From Halicephalobus mephisto (taxonomy: Eukaryota > Nematoda > Chromadorea > Rhabditida > Panagrolaimidae), in NCBI GenBank assembly GCA_009193035.1, contig SWDT01000038.1:434001-498000 (forward strand): a stretch of DNA of 64,000 nt, in the 5' to 3' direction. The translations under genes and the position numbers were made by a program. Below, piece by piece: positions 59,748-64,000 of this stretch (positions are counted from its first letter, which is position 1; each line of letters opens with the position of its first letter). The notes below the pieces were generated by a model. The model made no database searches, had not been told where the DNA came from, and saw only the letters and a list, made by a program, of their open reading frames with translations.

Positions 59748-60715
59748 TGTAAAATAGTCGACATAAAAATCAAATTGAATTTTTATAACAATTTAGTGAG
59801 CCAAAATGGTTAAATTTTACGTGCAAACTGGAAATTTTAGATTTTGAAATTGACTTATTAAAATACTATAAATTTTACTTTAATTTTAAAATTGATTTAT
59901 ATATCGAAATTTTGCATAGAAACTGTGGAAATTTTTCATTTTGAAGTTGACTTATTAAAATATTATAAATTTTACTTTAATTTTAAAATTAATTTATATA
60001 TCGAAATTTTGCATACAAACTGTGGAAATTTTTGATTCTGAAGTTGACTTATTAAAATGTTGCGAGCATGTTGCAAGTTTTATTTTAACTTTAAAGTTGA
60101 TTTATCTGCTTTAATTTTGCACGCAAATTGCAAATTTTATTTTTATTTTGCTGTCGACTTATCTACCTAAACATTGCAAGCTAACTGCAAAATTGATTTT
60201 GATTTCGAAATTTTCAAGTGTAAATATAAAAATACCGATCGATTTACTTAAATATTGCAAGCAACCTGCAAGTTTTATTTTTATTTCAATTGGTGTTTTT
60301 TTGAATATTACAAGCAATTTGTGGATTTTTAAAATTTTTATTTTAATATTGATTTATCTAAATTTTGCATGCAACTTACGAATATTTTTCTCCAAACTTC
60401 GATTGTTTTTGAATATTGCATGCAACTTGCAGATTTTATTTTTATTTTTACTTTAGTACTGATTTAATTATTTAAATTTTGCATGCAACTTGCAGATTTT
60501 AATTTTACTTTTACTTTGATATTAATTTATATATTTTAATCTTGCGTGCAACCTGCAGATTTTATTTTTATTTTTACTTTAGTATTGATTTGCCTAAATG
60601 TTGCATGCAACTTGTAAGTATTTTTCCCCAAATTTTGGTTGTTTTTGAATCTTGCGTGCAACTTGCAGATTTTATTTTTATTTTGATGTCGACCTCTTTA
60701 CAGACCTCGACAGTG
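59748..60715 (+). repeat. R4 array upstream of the SLC4 gene
   Basis: About fourteen units of 50-65 bp. Later ones contain TTGCATGCAACTTGCAGATT. It ends GATGTCGACCTCTTTACAGA and begins with a segment matching 32585 (AAAATAGTCGACATAAAAAT against AAAATAATCGATATCAAAGT). It ends 113 nt before the start codon of the transporter. Confidence 0.85.
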
Positions 60716-60827
60716 TTGTTTTAAAAAATATATCGCGACTGTCTCTGCCTGTATTTTGTTTTTGCTTCATGTTTGGCCCGCGTGATGCTTGACATCGGCT
60801 TAGATTTTTAGTCCATGTTTCGCAATC

Positions 60828-63800
60828 ATGGAAGAAGAGAAACATCATTTTCAAGAAACAGCCTCTGGCTTGATTCCTTTGTTTTCTAACTATGATTTTC
60901 ATCATTTGCCTGCGGTTATTGAAGAAGATGAGGAATTCTGCGATAAATCCCACTTCGAGTCCACAACGGATAACGGGTTGTCATTTACTCCAAATGTTAC
61001 TTTTAAGATGTCACTTTCGTCCGAAAGCATGGACAAGTGTATTCCTCCCAAGTCTCCTCTCAGAAGTGCCCTTAAACCAGGGACACATTTCTTCAACCAA
61101 GGTAAAGCTTATCAATCAAATTGTTTTTAGAATGAAAATTTTGTTACGAAATAATCTCGACAGGAATTTGTAGAACTTTCCAATTAGGACATATTATGAA
61201 ATTTAATATTTATATAATTCTAGAAAAATCCAAAAATCATATTATAAAAAGTGAAATTTTATTACGAAATGGTCCTGAATGGAATTTTCAAAACTTTCCA
61301 GTCGAGACCCGAAAGTAGAAAATTTAATATTTATATAATTCTAAAAAATCCAAAAATCATATTGTAAAAAAAGTGAAATTTTATTACGAAATAATCTCGA
61401 CAAGAATTTGTAGAACTTTCCAGTCGAGACCCGAAATTAGAAAATTTAATATTTTTACAATTATAGAGAAATTCAAAAATCATATTATAAAAAGTGAAAT
61501 TTTATTACGAAATGGTCCTGAATGGAATTTTCAAAACTTTCCAGTCGAGATCCGAAAGTAGAAAATTTAATATTTATATAATTCTAAAAAATCCAAAAAT
61601 GATTATTAAAAAAAACTTATTTCCTAAAAATAAAACCTTTGCAGAAGTCGTCGGATTGAAGAGAGTGAACAAATCCGAAATCGATGATCTCCAGAAGCAA
61701 CTAGACTCTGAAAAATGGTCGTCCGAAAAACATTGTTTTCCAAATTTTCCAGATCATGTTAGATTTTTATTTGTAATCCTTTACAGTATGCCATTCCAGG
61801 CCGTGACTCAACTTTATTTTTTCGATGCCGAAAAAAACGGAGGAATGTGGCACGAAGCGGCCAGATTCGTCAAATACGAAGAGTCCGTCGAGGGAATAGA
61901 CACCATGTGGAGCACCCCCCATGTGCCCTTCCTGCCTTTCACCGCTATTATGGCCTTGAGGAAGCTCATCGAATCAAGTAATTACTGTAGAAGCATCATT
62001 GAGATATTCTACGTTGCAATTTTTCGGAATAGGAAGAAATATTAGATTCTTAGAAAAAGTTCTCAGGATACGGTAATAGGACTCGTAGATTCTCAATCTG
62101 AAGTGGGAATCAGAAACTGACTTGTAGGATGTAGAGATTTCGAATATGAGAAGTTGAGAGCTAGATTTCGGAATTCAAACTTGACCTTCAAAATCAGTGG
62201 ATTCTGAAGTTGAAATTTGAATCCACAGTTGATTATCAGGATCTAGAGATTCTGAATCTCTAGTCAAATTTAATAGTAACCTTCAGAATCCGGAGATTCA
62301 GAATCCAGAATCTGAAGTGAGAGTTTGACTTTGAGAATCTTGGGAATCGTCCTTCTGAATCCCGAAAGTCAACTTCAGATTCAGGACCTGGTTACTGTAT
62401 TGCAAGTGTCTTCAGAAAACCTGCAGCTAGTTATGAGAACTCGAAATTTCTGATTTTAAAAACCAGTCTCTGATTCTGACTTCCGAATCCACAATGTCAG
62501 TTACTGTATTCTAAGTGCTTTTTTAAACACATTTTTATATTAAAAAAAATTCAAAGTTACCTAAAATAATTTCCAATTGATTAATTGGATTTTCTAGATA
62601 ACGCCATGTGTGCTCTGGATATAGAAGGATCGAATTTCGGAGAGATTTGTCATTTTACGGCGAACGAACTGGAGGCCCTGGGGGCTTTGGATTTGGACGA
62701 TTCGAATTCGCTTGTTTCGTTCTTGACCTTTCGACGAGAGCAAGTTCTTTTTTTTAAACATCTTTGATTTTGGATTTTAGACATGCTAGAAATAATATTC
62801 CAAATTATAAATGGATCAGGAAATTGACCGGAACCGGGAGGGAAGGGGTCGTGGCCCTGTTCCAGCGGGAACCCCCGAGTAGGAGCTGCTCCACCGGGGC
62901 CATAGACTTGTCCAGACAACAACGGCTGCAAAAACACTACTCCAGGGCTTATGATTCTTTTTCCAATCAGGAACCCTGTCTTCTGGGCTCAATTTCTCAA
63001 ACAGAAACATCCAGGAAAAATTCAGAATCCGCCATCGTTCAGAAAGACAACTGTAATTCTGTCCCTTCGAAAGTCCCCGAATACCAGCCCTTGCTTACCG
63101 TACTCCAGGATCCCGTTCAAAAAAGCTACGGATCTCACGAATCCCTCTCTGATTCCCTCAATCCAGACGACGACGACCATATCCCAGAAAACAGCATCTG
63201 TATCCAGATCCTCGTCGGCAGAACAGGGATTTTCAAAACGACGAAATTCATCTTCATCAGATTAAACGCTCCTCTGGTAGATAGACATTTGACGAGGAAC
63301 AAATTCCCGATCAAGTTCTTTTTTCTCATTCTTGGTCCGAGGGAAAACAACGAAACTTTTCTGGAAATGGGAAGGGTGATGGCGTCCATGTGCACTAATC
63401 AGCAGTTTCTGATGAGTCTCTATCGATTGACGTCAAAAAACGAGATTCTGAATGCATTCGACACCATTTTGAACGAGACGATGATTATTCCACCTATTGA
63501 AGTACGGTAATTTTAAATTTTTAAACAACATTTTAATTCTCAAAAAAAAATATTTTAAATTTATTATATGAAAATTTTTAAAAAATTACTTTAAATGTAT
63601 TATATAAAAATTTTTAAAAAAGTACTTTAAATTTATTATATAAAAATTTCTTTAAAATATTTTAAATTTATTTTTAGGAAATAATTTAAATTTTTTTTCA
63701 AATATGTTTTCAGTTGGATTCTCCAGAAGTCTTCAAGTCTAGTGAATATGAAAAAGTGTACAAAAGATCCAGATTCAGGAAGAAACCTAAACCGAAGAAA

Positions 63801-64000
63801 TCCACCACGATGCCGAAAATCGCAGAAGAAAAAGAAGAATCTGAAGCTAATTCTGTTCAGATTACGGTTCAAGGAAAAACTTTCCGAAAAAAAAGAAGAT
63901 TTTTCCGAGGATTCGTTCAAGATTCCAAAAATTTTTTCAAACGTTACAGTTCTGACTTCAAAGACGTTCGTCGAGGAAAACAGATGGCTCTCACCACGAT
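60828..64000 (+). CDS. SLC4-family anion/bicarbonate transporter, N-terminal part
   Basis: Exons in the window: 60828-61101, 61645-61757, 61800-61977, 62598-62739, 62781-63501, 63714 to beyond the edge; about 571 codons. The cytoplasmic domain shows GGMWHEAARFVKYEE and WSTPHVPFLPF, the family's ETARWIKFEE / W-PHV blocks, and later FLEMGRVMASMCTNQQF. The last exon ends with GFVQDSKNFF and YSSDFKDVRRGKQM, the segment just before membrane helix 1, so all transmembrane spans lie outside. Nematode members are called abts; which one is not decided here. Intron 2 is 42 nt and in frame, so it could be retained. Intron 4 appears to be a GC-AG intron (AGA|GCAAGT to TTTTAG, 41 nt). Confidence 0.92.
61125..61610. 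repeat. R1 family array in SLC4-gene intron 1
   Basis: Four ~120-bp units alternate GAAATAATCTCGACAGGAAT and GAAATGGTCCTGAATGGAAT, each followed by CTTTCCAGTCGAGACCCGAA. Confidence 0.85.

Overview
This window is nuclear DNA from a nematode, most likely a free-living, rhabditid-like species. Genes have many small introns (42 nt upward) with a GT start and a T-rich TAG/CAG end. Introns and spacers are extremely AT-rich. The gene set is animal and matches nematode family sizes: Slit of about 1470 aa, Flightless-1 of about 1254 aa, a vicinal-cysteine nicotinic-type receptor, and a uridine kinase/UPRT fusion. There are no operon-type bacterial genes, phage genes or CRISPR arrays. The species cannot be named from the sequence alone.

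Layout: 1-10.3 kb has no convincing gene and is packed with tandem repeats and non-autonomous transposon remnants, including three copies of a compound MITE. 10.3-15.2 kb (+) is a Cys-loop channel subunit. 15.5-16.3 kb (-) is a Gly/Tyr/Gln-rich protein. 17.9-23.1 kb (-) is fli-1 with 11 exons. 24.4-26.0 kb (+) is an NNMT/PNMT-type methyltransferase. 26.9-37.5 kb (-) is slt-1 with 14 exons. 38.8-41.5 kb (-) is an MFSD5-type transporter. 44.7-47.6 kb (+) is a UCKL1-type kinase. 47.9-48.3 kb (-) is an intronless histone H3.3-like gene. 49.2-50.6 kb (+) is a small secreted protein. 52.9-55.4 kb (+) is purine nucleoside phosphorylase. 60.8 kb to the window end (+) is the N-terminal half of an SLC4 anion/bicarbonate transporter, cut off by the window edge. 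The eight main multi-exon gene models were built by joining exons so that phase is kept at each junction.

The genes do not form one pathway. Two are nucleotide-salvage enzymes (UCKL1-type and PNP), two are membrane transporters, two act in morphogenesis or guidance (Slit, Flightless-1), and one is a neurotransmitter receptor.

The less ordinary signal is in the non-coding DNA. At least five repeat families recur between distant introns and spacers: a roughly 115-bp 'TCTCGA...TTTCCAGTC' unit; an element ending in short hairpin repeats; a 'CCCGCGC' element with polypurine cores; an array built on the palindromes TTGCATGCAA and CTGCAG; and Tc1/mariner-like MITEs, single and compound. Degenerate tRNA-like pieces also recur. 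Nothing seen amounts to a new multi-gene system.
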